A stretch of DNA of 64,000 nucleotides from Rhodospirillaceae bacterium (GTDB taxonomy: Bacteria; Pseudomonadota; Alphaproteobacteria; Rhodospirillales; Rhodospirillaceae). The stretch lies in NCBI GenBank assembly GCA_947476695.1, contig CANJRD010000001.1:434001-498000 (forward strand). Direction: 5' to 3'. Every line of letters starts with the position of its first letter. Position 1 is the first letter of the stretch. The position numbers and the translations under genes were made by a program. The notes beneath the pieces were generated by a model. It was not told where the DNA came from. It searched no databases and saw only the letters and a program-made list of their open reading frames with translations. Of the stretch, positions 50,349 to 60,065 are shown one piece after another.

Positions 50349-50371
50349 GTCGGAACTCTTGAATGAAAGGA

Positions 50372-51451
50372 TTACTGGCCGAGCACGCGGCCAACCAGCC
50401 TGGCGGTGTAATCCACCATGGGGATGATGCGTGCGTAGTTTAGCCGCGTCGGGCCGACGACGCCGATGGCGCCGACAATCTGTTCGCGGCTGTTCATGAA
50501 CGGCGCGACCACCATCGAGCAGCCGGCCATTCCGAACAATTCATTTTGCGCGCCGATAAATATCTGCACGCCGTCGCCTTTCGCCACAAGGTCGAGCACG
50601 CGCACGATCTGTTCGCGCGTCTCGAGGGCGGCGAACAGTTGACGCACGCGCTCCAGATCCTCGAGCGCATTGATATTCGAAAGCAGATGCGCCTGACCCT
50701 TGATGATCAGCGCGCTGTCTTTGCCGGCACCGCCGCCCCAGGTCGCGAGACCCTGGGCAACGAGACTGGACGTGATTTCATCGAGCTGGGCTCTGCGGGA
50801 CGTCAACTCTTCGAGAATTTCACGCTGGGCTTCGGCGATGGTCTTGCCCGTCAGTCGCGCCGACAGGAAGTTGCCGGCCTCGACCAGCGACGAGGGCGGC
50901 ATGTCGGCCGGGATGTCGAGCAGACGGTTTTCGACCGTGCCGTCCTCGCTGACCATCACCACCAGCGCGCGGCCAGGCTTCAGGGGCACGAATTCGATGT
51001 GCTTCAACGGCGCGTCGGTTTTCGGGGCCACGACGATCGAGGTGCATTGCGCGAGGCCGGCCAGGGCGTTGGTGGCCTGGCTGAGCACTTCTTCGGTCGT
51101 GCGCCCGGCGGCGAGGCAATGCGCGTCGATGGCCGCGCGTTCGGTCGTGTCCAATCCGCCGACCTGCAGCAGGCCGCTGACGAACAGGCGAAGCCCCGCT
51201 TCCGAGGGCAGGCGGCCGGCGGAGGTATGCGGCGCGAACAGCAGGCCTGCGTATTCGAGGTCGGCCATGACGTTGCGGATGCTGGCCGGCGACAGCGAGC
51301 CGTTCAGCTTGCGCGCGATGGTGCGCGAGCCGACCGGCTCCCCGGTTTCGACATAAGCCTCGACGATGTGACGGAAAATCTCGCGCGAGCGCTCGTTCAG
51401 CGCAGCGACGGTATTGGCCGCGGCGGTGTGCGGGGCATCGAAGAGAGACAT
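50372..51451 (-). CDS. hrcA: Heat-shock repressor HrcA
   Basis: 359 residues. The winged-helix DNA-binding domain is at the N-terminus ([18 protein letters not shown], then GSRTIARKL and [15 protein letters not shown]). The dimerisation domains follow. HrcA binds CIRCE inverted repeats (TTAGCACTC-N9-GAGTGCTAA) and, with GroEL, controls groESL and sometimes dnaK. No CIRCE repeat was seen before hrcA, dnaK or grpE in this window, so its target is expected elsewhere. Confidence 0.96.
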   Translation of the reverse strand: MSLFDAPHTAAANTVAALNERSREIFRHIVEAYVETGEPVGSRTIARKLNGSLSPASIRNVMADLEYAGLLFAPHTSAGRLPSEAGLRLFVSGLLQVGGLDTTERAAIDAHCLAAGRTTEEVLSQATNALAGLAQCTSIVVAPKTDAPLKHIEFVPLKPGRALVVMVSEDGTVENRLLDIPADMPPSSLVEAGNFLSARLTGKTIAEAQREILEELTSRRAQLDEITSSLVAQGLATWGGGAGKDSALIIKGQAHLLSNINALEDLERVRQLFAALETREQIVRVLDLVAKGDGVQIFIGAQNELFGMAGCSMVVAPFMNSREQIVGAIGVVGPTRLNYARIIPMVDYTARLVGRVLGQ

Positions 51452-51471
51452 TGTTCTTCCTCTGGGTCCGG

Positions 51472-51500
51472 TATGTAAGCGTGCCCGGAAAGCCCGTCAA
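51472..51500 (-). promoter_or_regulatory. Candidate promoter of hrcA-grpE
   Basis: On the minus strand TTGACG (51500-51495) and TACATA (51477-51472) are exactly 17 bases apart, placing the start of transcription close to the hrcA ATG (51451). The -35 is near perfect, the -10 moderate. Confidence 0.45.
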
Positions 51501-51587
51501 TCTTACCCGCTTCGTCGCGGCCCCACCCTTGCTTTACCCCAGCCGGCGCGGGTGTTAGACGGTCGCTCCAACCACGGAGTCGCCGTC

Positions 51588-52328
51588 ATGAACACAACCG
51601 CCGCACGTCTCGGGGATCGCCCCGCCAATGCCATGCGGCCGGTGAGCTTCCAGATGGGGTTCTCCAAACACGCCGAGGGCTCCTGCCTGGTGCGCTTCGG
51701 CGACACCCATGTGCTCTGCACCGCCACCGTCGACGAGCAACTGCCCGCTTGGCTGCGGGGCTCGGGCAAAGGCTGGGTGACCGCCGAATACGGCATGCTG
51801 CCCCGGTCGACCAACACCCGCACGGCGCGCGAGGCGGCCAAGGGCGGCCAGTCCGGCCGGACCCAGGAAATCCAGCGCCTGATCGGGCGGGCCCTACGCG
51901 CCGTGACCGACATGCGCGCCTTCGGCGAAGTGCAGATCCGCATCGACTGCGACGTGCTGCAGGCCGACGGCGGCACGCGGACCGCTTCGGTCACCGGCGG
52001 CTGCCTGGCGCTGGCGCAGGCTTTCGCGACGATGAAGCGCGTCGGCGCGATCAACCGTAACCCGCTGCGCGAGACGGTCGCGGCCGTCAGCTGCGGCCTG
52101 TTCAAAGGCAACGCGCTCCTCGATCTCGACTACAGCGAGGATTCGGGGGCGCAGGCCGATGCGAACTTCGTGCTGACGGCGTCCGGCAAGATCGTCGAGA
52201 TCCAGGGCACGGCGGAAGATCATCCCTTCGAGGAATCCGAGTTCCATGCGCTGATGGCGCTGGCGCGCGAAGGCATCACGCAGCTGACCGCGCTGCAGCG
52301 CGAAGCGCTGGCGAGCCTGGGTCTTTAG
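51588..52328 (+). CDS. rph: Ribonuclease PH
   Basis: 246 residues from ATG 51588. Signature NAMRPVSF and the RNase PH core [21 protein letters not shown] in short segments, catalytic aspartates near [11 protein letters not shown]. It trims the 3' end of tRNA precursors using phosphate. It is divergent from hrcA, with rdgB starting at the very next base after its stop. Confidence 0.96.
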   Translation: MNTTAARLGDRPANAMRPVSFQMGFSKHAEGSCLVRFGDTHVLCTATVDEQLPAWLRGSGKGWVTAEYGMLPRSTNTRTAREAAKGGQSGRTQEIQRLIGRALRAVTDMRAFGEVQIRIDCDVLQADGGTRTASVTGGCLALAQAFATMKRVGAINRNPLRETVAAVSCGLFKGNALLDLDYSEDSGAQADANFVLTASGKIVEIQGTAEDHPFEESEFHALMALAREGITQLTALQREALASLGL

Positions 52329-52928
52329 ATGTCGCGGCTGTTCACCGGCGGCAAGCTCGTCGTCGCCAGCCACAACGCCGGCAAGGTGCGCGAGATTCGC
52401 GAGCTGCTGGAACCGTTCTCCGCGGATGTCATTTCCGCGGGCGACCTTGGATTGCCGGAACCGGATGAGACCGGCACGACCTTTCGGGAGAACGCCGAAC
52501 TGAAAGCGCGCGCGGCAGCAACGGCGGCGAACCTGCCCGCGCTCGCCGACGATTCAGGGTTCGCCGTCGATGCGCTGGGCGGCGCGCCGGGGCTTTACTC
52601 CGCGCGCTGGGCGGGCCCGAGCAAGGATTTCAACGCCGCGATGAAGCGCGTGGAAACGGAACTCGCGGGCAAGAGCGACCGGTGCGGGCATTTCATCTGC
52701 GCGCTGTCGCTCGCCTGGCCCGATGGTCATTGCGAAACGTTTGAGGGCGCGGTGCACGGCCAGGTAACGTTCCCCGGACGCGGCACCAAGGGCTTCGGCT
52801 ACGATCCCATCTTTATCGCTGACGGCTTCGACATCACCTTCGCGGAGATGGAGCCGGCGGCGAAACACGCCATCAGCCATCGCGCGATCGCGTTCAATCA
52901 ACTCGTCGCGGCCTGCTTCAAGAAGTGA
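52329..52928 (+). CDS. rdgB: Non-canonical purine NTP pyrophosphatase (RdgB/HAM1)
   Basis: 199 residues, zero-base gap after rph. The substrate-binding motif [10 protein letters not shown], the catalytic aspartate region [10 protein letters not shown] and the C-terminal GFGYDPIF and SHRAIAF are all present. It hydrolyses dITP, dXTP and ITP to keep them out of DNA and RNA. Linkage to rph and hemW is common in alphaproteobacteria. Confidence 0.96.
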   Translation: MSRLFTGGKLVVASHNAGKVREIRELLEPFSADVISAGDLGLPEPDETGTTFRENAELKARAAATAANLPALADDSGFAVDALGGAPGLYSARWAGPSKDFNAAMKRVETELAGKSDRCGHFICALSLAWPDGHCETFEGAVHGQVTFPGRGTKGFGYDPIFIADGFDITFAEMEPAAKHAISHRAIAFNQLVAACFKK

Positions 52929-52939
52929 TGCCCCCTGGT

Positions 52940-52988
52940 CGTCACCCCGGATCGCGCCGCGCAAGTGCGCAGCTTGTCCGGGATGACA
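52940..52988. repeat. Palindromic element between rdgB and the cupin gene (terminator-like, possible dispersed repeat)
   Basis: GTCACCCCGGA (52941-52951) pairs with TCCGGGATGAC (52977-52987) with one mismatch, and an inner hairpin (GTGCGC-like) sits between. Such GTCAtCCCGGA palindromes are common dispersed elements in alphaproteobacterial intergenic gaps. It lies between converging genes and may end both transcripts. Confidence 0.6.
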
Positions 52989-53001
52989 GAGGAACGCTTG
53001 T

Positions 53002-53844
53002 TTAGTAGCGCTCGCCGCCCAGGTAGTCCTTGGCCAGCGGTACAAGCTCCGCCGGCAGCGCCGGTTTGTAAGGCATGTCGAAGGAATACTTCACCGGCGT
53101 CTTGTCCCAGATGTTGACGTGGCGGCCGTGACGGAAGCGGATGAGCGACATCGTGCCGTCGCGGCTGCCGAAAGGACCATGCGCCACGCCGGGCGGCCGC
53201 CAGAAGTAGCCGCCGGGGCGCTTGATGCCATGCGGGCCGGCGATGGAGCCCGAAAGATGGAACGATTCCTCGACGCAAGGATGCGTCAGCGTCGGGCATT
53301 CCCAGTTCTCCGGAAAGACCTGCGGCGCAGTGGCAAACACGAAGGTGGACTTCTGCTGATGCACCGGGTCGTAGCGCAGCGTCTTCGAACGCGTGCCCAT
53401 CCAGGCCAGCGTCGGATCGCCGCCCGTTTCCCACTTGAGATCGTAGAGATCGATGCGTTCGACCGTTACTGCGCCATCCTTCACTGATGCATTCGCAGGC
53501 TCAGGCGTACCGTCGAAGAACGTGATCGCCACGCAGCCGTTGGCCGAGCTTGCCGTCTCGCGCACATAGCCAGCCGGGAAACAGGCGTAGCTGTCGCGCG
53601 CGTAAACGCGACCGTTGATGGTAATTTCGCCGTCGAGGACATACATCTCCTCTTCGACGGCCAGGGCTTCCGGTTTCGTCTTCGTCCAGCCGGCTGGATA
53701 GCGCAGGATGACGGTGGACTCGCGCAGGTCGGAATCGAAACTGAGAATTTTGGCGGGCACATCGCGGCGCATGCCGAGTTCGGCGCGCCCCGTCTGCCAC
53801 GGAAGACACTGGGAATAGATGTATTCGATCAGCGGACGAGTCAT
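53002..53844 (-). CDS. Double-cupin protein of DUF4437 type
   Basis: 280 residues. Two cupin barrels are recognisable: around VILRYPAGWTK ... EEEMYVLDGEITINGRVY, and around PCVEESFHLSGSI ... FWRPPGVAHGPFGS, with His residues able to bind metal (GVAHGPFG). The length fits the DUF4437 family of two-cupin proteins of unknown role. No signal peptide. It stands alone, divergent from hemW, and no substrate can be suggested. Confidence 0.7.
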   Translation of the reverse strand: MTRPLIEYIYSQCLPWQTGRAELGMRRDVPAKILSFDSDLRESTVILRYPAGWTKTKPEALAVEEEMYVLDGEITINGRVYARDSYACFPAGYVRETASSANGCVAITFFDGTPEPANASVKDGAVTVERIDLYDLKWETGGDPTLAWMGTRSKTLRYDPVHQQKSTFVFATAPQVFPENWECPTLTHPCVEESFHLSGSIAGPHGIKRPGGYFWRPPGVAHGPFGSRDGTMSLIRFRHGRHVNIWDKTPVKYSFDMPYKPALPAELVPLAKDYLGGERY

Positions 53845-53903
53845 GAAAATCTCCGGCGACGATCCTTGCGCCGCTGTGCGCCGCCTGTCCAGAGCGAGAC
53901 GCC

Positions 53904-55082
53904 ATGATGGGCGATGAGGGCTTCGGCCTATACATCCATTGGCCGTTTTGTCTGTCGAAGTGCCCGTACTGCGATTTCAACAGCCATGTCGCCGAGCACG
54001 TCGATCAAGGCGCGTGGCGTGACGCGCTGCTGCGCGAGCTTGCCTATTTCGCAGGCTGTACGCCGGGGCGAATCCTGACGAGTATTTTTTTCGGCGGCGG
54101 CACGCCGTCGCTGATGGATCCGGATACGGCCGCCGCGTTGATCGCGGCGGCGCGCGCCTCCTGGCGCACGGTGAACGATCTCGAGATCACGCTCGAGGCC
54201 AATCCCGGCACGGTCGATGCGGAGCGTTTCGAACGCATCCATGCCGCCGGCATCAATCGCTTGTCGATGGGCGTGCAGGCATTGAACGACGCAGATTTGA
54301 AATTTCTCGGCCGCCGTCACGGCGTCGCAGAAGCGCGCACCGCCTGGCGCGCGGCGGCGAAGATCTTTCCGCGCACGTCGTTCGACCTGATCTACGCGCG
54401 CCCCAAACAGACGCTGGCGATGTGGGAAGAGGAATTGCGCGAAGCACTCGACGAAGTGCAGCGCCACGGCATCACGCATCTGTCGCTGTATCAGCTGACG
54501 ATGGAAGACGGCACGCCCATGGCCGCCGAACATGCGCGCGGGAAATTCGTACTGCCGGTCGAGGACGACGCGGCGGTGATGTACGAGCGCACACAGGCGT
54601 TGTGCGACGCCGCAGGCTTTCCGGCCTATGAGGTTTCGAATCACGCCGCTGAGGGCGCGGCCTGCCGTCACAACCTCACCTACTGGCGCGGCGGCGATTA
54701 TGTCGGCGTTGGTCCCGGCGCCCATGGTCGCCTGACGTTGGACGGCGCGACCCGCGCGACCCGCGCGACGCGGCAGATCAAGGCGCCGGCCATCTGGCTG
54801 AAGCGCGTGGACCGCGACGGCCACGGCACCCAGGAAGACGAACTCCTGACCGCTGAGGCGCGCGCCGAGGAGCTGGTGATGGTGGGCCTGCGGGTCAGCG
54901 ACGGGCTCGACAAGGACCGGTTCGCCCGCCTCGCCGGTCGACCGCTGGAAAGCCTGATCGACCCAACCGGGCTGGCGATGCTGACCCGCGAAAATCTGCT
55001 GCAGGATACCCCGAGCCGGCTCGTCGCCACCCCGCGCGGCCGCCTGGCCCTGAATGCGGTGATCAAAGCCCTGCTGGCCTGA
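53904..55082 (+). CDS. hemW: Radical SAM haem chaperone HemW (formerly HemN-like)
   Basis: 392 residues. The cluster motif CxxxCxYC is in FCLSKCPYCDF near residue 16 and GGGTPSLM near residue 60 contacts SAM. HemW binds haem and delivers it to respiratory enzymes; proteins of this length with this motif lack coproporphyrinogen oxidase activity. It follows the rph-rdgB block in position, as in relatives. Confidence 0.93.
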   Translation: MMGDEGFGLYIHWPFCLSKCPYCDFNSHVAEHVDQGAWRDALLRELAYFAGCTPGRILTSIFFGGGTPSLMDPDTAAALIAAARASWRTVNDLEITLEANPGTVDAERFERIHAAGINRLSMGVQALNDADLKFLGRRHGVAEARTAWRAAAKIFPRTSFDLIYARPKQTLAMWEEELREALDEVQRHGITHLSLYQLTMEDGTPMAAEHARGKFVLPVEDDAAVMYERTQALCDAAGFPAYEVSNHAAEGAACRHNLTYWRGGDYVGVGPGAHGRLTLDGATRATRATRQIKAPAIWLKRVDRDGHGTQEDELLTAEARAEELVMVGLRVSDGLDKDRFARLAGRPLESLIDPTGLAMLTRENLLQDTPSRLVATPRGRLALNAVIKALLA

Positions 55083-55290
55083 ATTCGTAAATTCGCAGAT
55101 TCCGGATTAGCCACAACCTATTGTGATTTAATGGTTTCTTATCGCAAAAACCCGCATTTCTCGATCTAACCCGACGCGTTAACTAATCCCCCGATCTATC
55201 TGTAATTGTGTCTCTTTTTGCCAGCTCTTTACGTTTCGTATAAACTTCGCCCCGTAAGGTGGTGGGCTTGCAAGTTAACGGTTGGGGCGG
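55083..55290. other. AT-rich intergenic stretch upstream of dapC
   Basis: 208 bases clearly richer in A+T than the surroundings, holding two GTTAAC palindromes (near 55179 and 55274), one GANTC methylation site (near 55097) and the candidate dapC promoter. No ORF or known RNA was recognised. Confidence 0.5.
55218..55244 (+). promoter_or_regulatory. Candidate promoter of dapC-ftsK
   Basis: TTGCCA (55218-55223) and TATAAA (55239-55244) with a 15-base spacer, about 40 bases before the dapC ATG. The spacer is shorter than the ideal 17, so confidence is moderate. Confidence 0.45.
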
Positions 55291-56511
55291 ATGCACAACA
55301 CGCGTTTGGATGGGCTGACGGAATATCCGTTCCAGCGCTTAGCCGCGCTGCTGGACGGAATTACGCCCGCTCCCGGTGTCGACCAGATCGTGATGTCGAT
55401 CGGCGAGCCCCAGCACACGCCGCCACAACTGCTGCATAACGCCCTGGCCAAGGCCGCGGGCGAATGGGGCAAGTACCCGCCGACCCCCGGTTCGCCGGAT
55501 TATCGCCGCGCCGTCGCCAACTGGTGCACCGAGCGCTATGGCCTGAAACCGGGCGCGGTCGATCCTGACAAGAATGTGCTGCCGGTCGCCGGCAGCCGCG
55601 AGGGCCTCTACATGGCCGCGCAGCTTTGCACCCCGCCCGACAAGAACGGCCAGCAGCCCACGGCGCTGATGCCCAACCCGTTCTACCAGGTCTATTTCGG
55701 CGCGGCGGTGATGGCCGGCGCCGAGCCGGTCTTCGTGCCGGCCACGCGCGAGACCGGCTTCCAGCCCGACTTCACCACCGTGAAACCCGACCTGCTGGCC
55801 CGCGCCTCGATGGCCTATCTCTGCACGCCCGCCAACCCGCAAGGCACGGTCGCCTCGATGGAGCGGTTGAAGGCGGCGATCAAACTCGCCCGGAGCCATG
55901 ACTTCGTTCTGATCTCGGACGAGTGCTACTCGGAGATCTACGACACCCAAGCGCCCGCCGGCGCACTCGCCGCCTGCGCGGCGATGGGCACGGACTTCAA
56001 GAACGTGCTGGTGTTCAACTCGCTGTCCAAGCGCTCCAGCGTGCCCGGCTTGCGCGCCGGCAGCGTCGTCGGCGATGCCGACCTGATCGCGAAATTCTCC
56101 AAACTGCGCGCCCACGGCAGCGCAGTGATTCCAATGCCGGTGATCGCGGCAGCCGCCGCGTTGTGGCGCGACGAAAATCACGTCGAGGAAAACCGCAGGC
56201 TCTATCGCGCGAAGTTCGACGACGCCGAACGCATCTTCGGAAATCGGTTCGGCTTTTATCGCCCGGGCGGCGGGTTCTTCCTGTGGCTCGACGTCGGCGA
56301 CGGCGAATTGGCCGCCAAGGAACTCTGGCGCGACGCCGGGATCAAAGTTTTGCCGGGCGCCTATCTCGCGCGCCCCGACGGCACCGGGCGCAATCCCGGT
56401 GCCGCTTATATCCGCGTGGCCCTGGTGCACGACCGTGCCCGCACCGCCGCGGCCCTTGAACGCATGAAGGCGGTGCTCGACCGCCTGTCGCCAGATTCCG
56501 TGAAGGAGTGA
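55291..56511 (+). CDS. dapC: N-succinyldiaminopimelate aminotransferase (DapC-type, class I/II)
   Basis: 406 residues from ATG 55291 (MHNTRLDGL), preceded by GGGGCGG. PLP fold with MSIGEPQHTPP, AGSREGLYMAAQ, CTPANPQGT, DECYSEIY and the catalytic lysine in NSLSKRSSVPGLRAG. Alphaproteobacterial DapC works in the succinylase branch of lysine synthesis; dapB is in this window. A generic aminotransferase role cannot be excluded. The stop overlaps the upstream GTG of ftsK. Confidence 0.85.
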   Translation: MHNTRLDGLTEYPFQRLAALLDGITPAPGVDQIVMSIGEPQHTPPQLLHNALAKAAGEWGKYPPTPGSPDYRRAVANWCTERYGLKPGAVDPDKNVLPVAGSREGLYMAAQLCTPPDKNGQQPTALMPNPFYQVYFGAAVMAGAEPVFVPATRETGFQPDFTTVKPDLLARASMAYLCTPANPQGTVASMERLKAAIKLARSHDFVLISDECYSEIYDTQAPAGALAACAAMGTDFKNVLVFNSLSKRSSVPGLRAGSVVGDADLIAKFSKLRAHGSAVIPMPVIAAAAALWRDENHVEENRRLYRAKFDDAERIFGNRFGFYRPGGGFFLWLDVGDGELAAKELWRDAGIKVLPGAYLARPDGTGRNPGAAYIRVALVHDRARTAAALERMKAVLDRLSPDSVKE

Positions 56512-56513
56512 GC

Positions 56514-58988
56514 ATGCCTCCCGCAGCCCGCACCCAATCGGTTCCGTTCCTGCCGCCGGCTTGGGCCGCGATGCTGAAGCGCAGCGTGCTCGGCACCATT
56601 GGTGTCGTGATCCTGTTGTTCTGCGCCGCCGCGCTGACGGCGCTGCTGAGTTATTCGCCGACCGATCCGTCGTTCAACACCGCCACGCCGAGCGCCCCGC
56701 AGAATCTGCTGGGCGGTTTCGGCGCGGTGTTCGCCGACGCCGCCTTGCAGACCGTGGGCCTCGCCGGCGGGGTGTTGCTGCTGGTAGTCGGCGCCTGGGG
56801 CTTGCGTCTGGTGCGCGGGGAAGCGGTGGGCTGGCTGTGGCTGCGCACCGTAGGTGCGATTGCCGCGACCTTGCTGATCGCGATGGGCCTTGAGGTCGTT
56901 CCGACAACGCCGTGGTGGCCGGTGACCGCCGGCTTCGGCGGTTCAGCCGGTCAGGTTCTGGTCGATCTTTGCGTGCGTCACGGCGCGCTGATGGCGCGCC
57001 TGCACATCGTCGGCGAAATTCTGCGCCTGACGGTGGGCGGCACGGCGGCCCTGTTCGGCCTTGGCCTGCTGCTATGGGCGCTGACGGTACGTCGCGTCAC
57101 CGTGGGTTCCAGCATGCGCGGGTTCTTCACCGCGACGGGAACCGGCACTGTTGGATTTGGCCGTCGCATCGGCGCGTTCCTGCGCGGAATCGGTGCGGAA
57201 AAGGCGGAGAAGAAAACGAAGGTGCGTCGTGAACCGCGCGAGCGTGCCGAGCCGCGTATGGAGCGCAGCGCGTCGCCGGACATCGCCGCGCCGGTCGTCG
57301 ACGATCTCGACGACATGGTTGCTGACGACGACGACGAAGATGAGGACGCGGTCGAACGCGACGTCGCCATCGAAGCGCCAAAGCGCAGCGAACCCACCGT
57401 CGTAATGCCGAAGGCCAAGCCGCCGACGAAGCCATCGCGCCGCGAGATGGAAGCCCGCCAAGGCAGCCTGTTATCGGACAGCTCGCAGGGCTTTGACCTG
57501 CCGCCGCTCGATCTGCTTGCGCCGCCGCCGCCGGATTCCAAAGCCCGAGCCATCAGCAAGGACGCGCTGGAAAGCAACGCGCGCATGCTGGAATCCGTGC
57601 TCGACGATTTCGGCATCAAGGGCCAGATCGTGAAAGTGCGTCCGGGTCCGGTCGTCACGCTATACGAACTGGAGCCCGCGCCCGGCACCAAGACCAGCCG
57701 CGTTGTGTCCCTCGCCGACGATATCGCCCGTTCGATGAGCGCGGTATCGGTGCGTATCGCCGTCATCCCAGGCCGTAGTGTGATCGGCATCGAGCTGCCG
57801 AACGCGATCCGCGAAACCGTCTTCCTGCGCGAGATGCTGGCCAGCGCAGAGTTCGAGAAGAACGAAGGCAAACTTGTCTTGGCCCTCGGCAAGGACATCG
57901 GCGGCGAACCGATCCTGGCCGACCTGGCGCGCATGCCGCACCTGCTGATCGCCGGTACCACCGGCTCGGGCAAGTCGGTCGCCGTGAACACGATGATCGC
58001 CTCGCTGCTCTATCGGGCCACGCCCAAAGACGTGCGCTTCATCATGATCGACCCGAAGATGCTCGAGCTGTCCGTCTATGACGGCATCCCGCATCTGCTG
58101 GCGCCGGTCGTGACCGAACCCGGCAAAGCCGTGATGGCCCTGAAGTGGGTCGTGCGCGAGATGGAGAACCGCTATCGCGCGATGAGCCAACTGTCGGTGC
58201 GGAACATCGCCGGCTACAACCAGCGTCTCACCGACGCCGCCAAGAAGGGCAAGTCGCTGACGAAGACGGTGCAGACCGGTTTCGATCCGGGCACCGGCGC
58301 GCCGATCTACGAAGAACAGGCGCTCGACCTTACGCCGCTGCCCTACATCGTCGTGATCATCGACGAAATGGCCGACCTGATGCTGGTCGCGGGCAAGGAC
58401 GTCGAAGCAGCTGTGCAGCGTTTGGCACAGATGGCGCGCGCCGCTGGCATTCACGTGATCATGGCGACGCAACGTCCCTCGGTCGACGTGATCACCGGCA
58501 CCATCAAAGCGAACTTCCCGACGCGCATCAGCTTCCAGGTCACCTCGAAGATCGACAGCCGCACCATCCTGGGCGAGCAGGGCGCGGAGCAGCTGCTGGG
58601 TCAGGGCGACATGCTGTACATGGCCGCGGGCGGGCGCATCACCCGCGTGCACGGGCCGTTCTGCACCGACAAGGAAGTCGAGATGCTGACCGCGCATCTG
58701 CGCGAGCAAGGCCAGCCGCAGTACCTCGAAGAAGTCACCGAAGACGTCGACGTCGACGACATCCCGGGCCTGGGCTCCGGCGGCAACACCACCAGCGGCG
58801 ACGCCCTGTTCGACCAGGCCGTGGCCCTTGTGGCCCGCGAGCGCAAAGCCTCGACCAGCTTCATCCAGCGCCACCTGCAGATCGGCTACAACCGCGCCGC
58901 CCGCATCATCGAAGAGATGGAGAACCAGGGCATGGTCGGAAAGCCGAACCACGTCGGCAAGCGCGAGGTCCTGCTGCCGGGCGGTTGA
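56514..58988 (+). CDS. ftsK: DNA translocase FtsK
   Basis: 824 residues from ATG 56514, which has a perfect AAGGAG five bases ahead; a GTG at 56508 overlaps the dapC stop and is less likely. Four membrane helices (~residues 22-190), then an acidic, disordered linker (~215-320). The motor has Walker A (GTTGSGKSVAVN), Walker B (VVIIDEMADLM) and ATQRPSVDVITG. The C-terminal gamma winged helix reads polar KOPS sites (QIGYNRAARIIEEMENQG). It pumps DNA at the septum and activates XerCD. Confidence 0.97.
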   Translation: MPPAARTQSVPFLPPAWAAMLKRSVLGTIGVVILLFCAAALTALLSYSPTDPSFNTATPSAPQNLLGGFGAVFADAALQTVGLAGGVLLLVVGAWGLRLVRGEAVGWLWLRTVGAIAATLLIAMGLEVVPTTPWWPVTAGFGGSAGQVLVDLCVRHGALMARLHIVGEILRLTVGGTAALFGLGLLLWALTVRRVTVGSSMRGFFTATGTGTVGFGRRIGAFLRGIGAEKAEKKTKVRREPRERAEPRMERSASPDIAAPVVDDLDDMVADDDDEDEDAVERDVAIEAPKRSEPTVVMPKAKPPTKPSRREMEARQGSLLSDSSQGFDLPPLDLLAPPPPDSKARAISKDALESNARMLESVLDDFGIKGQIVKVRPGPVVTLYELEPAPGTKTSRVVSLADDIARSMSAVSVRIAVIPGRSVIGIELPNAIRETVFLREMLASAEFEKNEGKLVLALGKDIGGEPILADLARMPHLLIAGTTGSGKSVAVNTMIASLLYRATPKDVRFIMIDPKMLELSVYDGIPHLLAPVVTEPGKAVMALKWVVREMENRYRAMSQLSVRNIAGYNQRLTDAAKKGKSLTKTVQTGFDPGTGAPIYEEQALDLTPLPYIVVIIDEMADLMLVAGKDVEAAVQRLAQMARAAGIHVIMATQRPSVDVITGTIKANFPTRISFQVTSKIDSRTILGEQGAEQLLGQGDMLYMAAGGRITRVHGPFCTDKEVEMLTAHLREQGQPQYLEEVTEDVDVDDIPGLGSGGNTTSGDALFDQAVALVARERKASTSFIQRHLQIGYNRAARIIEEMENQGMVGKPNHVGKREVLLPGG

Positions 58989-59100
58989 GGCGGCTTCAGC
59001 GCGCAACCCGTATCTTTTCGCGACCGGGCTCGTTGGACATCGCCACAGCCGCGCCATAGTGTCCGGCGAGGCTACCCTTGCCTGTCCGATGAGGTTTTCG

Positions 59101-59706
59101 ATGCGCCGTCTGTTCTCGCTGCTGATGATCTGCCTTCTCGCCACGCCCGTGAGCGCGGCGGAGGATCAGTCCGCGCTTCTCAAGAAGGCCGAGACTTATC
59201 TCAACGGCATCACCACGATGCAGGCGCGTTTCGTGCAGGTGAACGCCGACGGCGGCAGCCATGAGGGCGAGTTGTTTCTCTCGCGCCCCGGCAAGATGCG
59301 CCTCGTCTACGATCCGCCCACCAAGATGCTGATGGTGGCCGACGGCAAATTCCTGATCTACGTCGACCAGGAGATGAACGACGTCAGCCATATCGACCTG
59401 AACGACACGCCGGCAGGCCTGCTGTTGAAGGCCAACATGTCGTTCACCGATCCGGCGGTGCAGCTGCTCGGCGTGAAGCAGGGTCCGGGCACGTTGGAAA
59501 TCACCGCGGCGCAGACCAAGGAACCCAGCGCGGGCAAGCTCACCTTTGTCTTCAACGAAGCGCCCTTCGAGCTCAAGCAATGGCGTGTGATCGACGCGCA
59601 GAACAAGGAAGTGCGCGTGACGCTGCAGAACCCGCGCGTCGGCGTGAAGCTGGAGTCCAAGCTGTTCAGCTATGACACCCGCAAGGAAAAGTCCGACCGC
59701 GACTAG
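59101..59706 (+). CDS. lolA: Outer-membrane lipoprotein carrier LolA
   Basis: 201 residues from ATG 59101 (GAGG six bases ahead); an ATG at 59089 is in frame. A signal peptide ends near ATPVSA. The mature part is the LolA half-barrel, with MQARFVQVNADGGSHEGELFLSRPGKMRLVYDPP split by turns near residues 40-75. LolA ferries lipoproteins through the periplasm to LolB. It follows ftsK by 112 bases, as in related genomes. Confidence 0.93.
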   Translation: MRRLFSLLMICLLATPVSAAEDQSALLKKAETYLNGITTMQARFVQVNADGGSHEGELFLSRPGKMRLVYDPPTKMLMVADGKFLIYVDQEMNDVSHIDLNDTPAGLLLKANMSFTDPAVQLLGVKQGPGTLEITAAQTKEPSAGKLTFVFNEAPFELKQWRVIDAQNKEVRVTLQNPRVGVKLESKLFSYDTRKEKSDRD

Positions 59707-60049
59707 CCGGGGCGGTCAAAACCCCAGGTGGAGTCGTTTCGGAATTCGGCGGTACTCGCGCCTCAGTTGCGAATTGCTGCACTGCACCCCGCTTTCGGGC
59801 GATTTTCGCGCTGGCGACCGGGGCGCCTACCTGCCTGTTCCGACATGATAATCTCGCGGCGTGCCGGGCCTTGCGAAAATGCATGGTGGTCATGTGCGAG
59901 TAGGGTTTTGCGCGACTCCAGGGCCACCCCCATATTCACCCCAGCTCGTCGCACCGCCATGGTTGCGACACGCCAGCTCCGGTATCCCCTGCCTAACTGG
60001 CAATCTCATCGGCGCCCGATGTTCCCCCCACATCGGGCGCCGTTTTTTT
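59707..60049 (+). ncRNA. Gene-free stretch between lolA and xth with a strong terminator: possible small RNA
   Basis: About 340 bases lack a credible ORF, yet end in a textbook terminator at 60010-60049. A weak -10-like GATAAT lies at 59847-59852. If used, it would give a transcript of about 190 bases. Pairings inside that part include GGCGTG (59858-59863) with CACGCC (59969-59974), and GCCAG (59972-59976) with CTGGC (59997-60001). No 6S, tmRNA, SRP or RNase P signature was recognised. The alternative is a long lolA 3' untranslated region. Confidence 0.3.
60010..60049 (+). terminator. Strong rho-independent terminator
   Basis: CGGCGCCCGATGT (60010-60022) pairs perfectly with ACATCGGGCGCCG (60030-60042) around a seven-base loop, followed by seven T. 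It stops plus-strand transcription just before xth, 300 bases after lolA. Confidence 0.95.
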
Positions 60050-60065
60050 CTCTCCGCACACAGCC

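Noticed and set aside
59707-60049. 6S, tmRNA, SRP RNA or RNase P RNA in the gap
   Set aside because: No tag-peptide frame, GGAAGGAAGCAGCC-like SRP loop or RNase P core was found; only an unnamed RNA candidate was kept.
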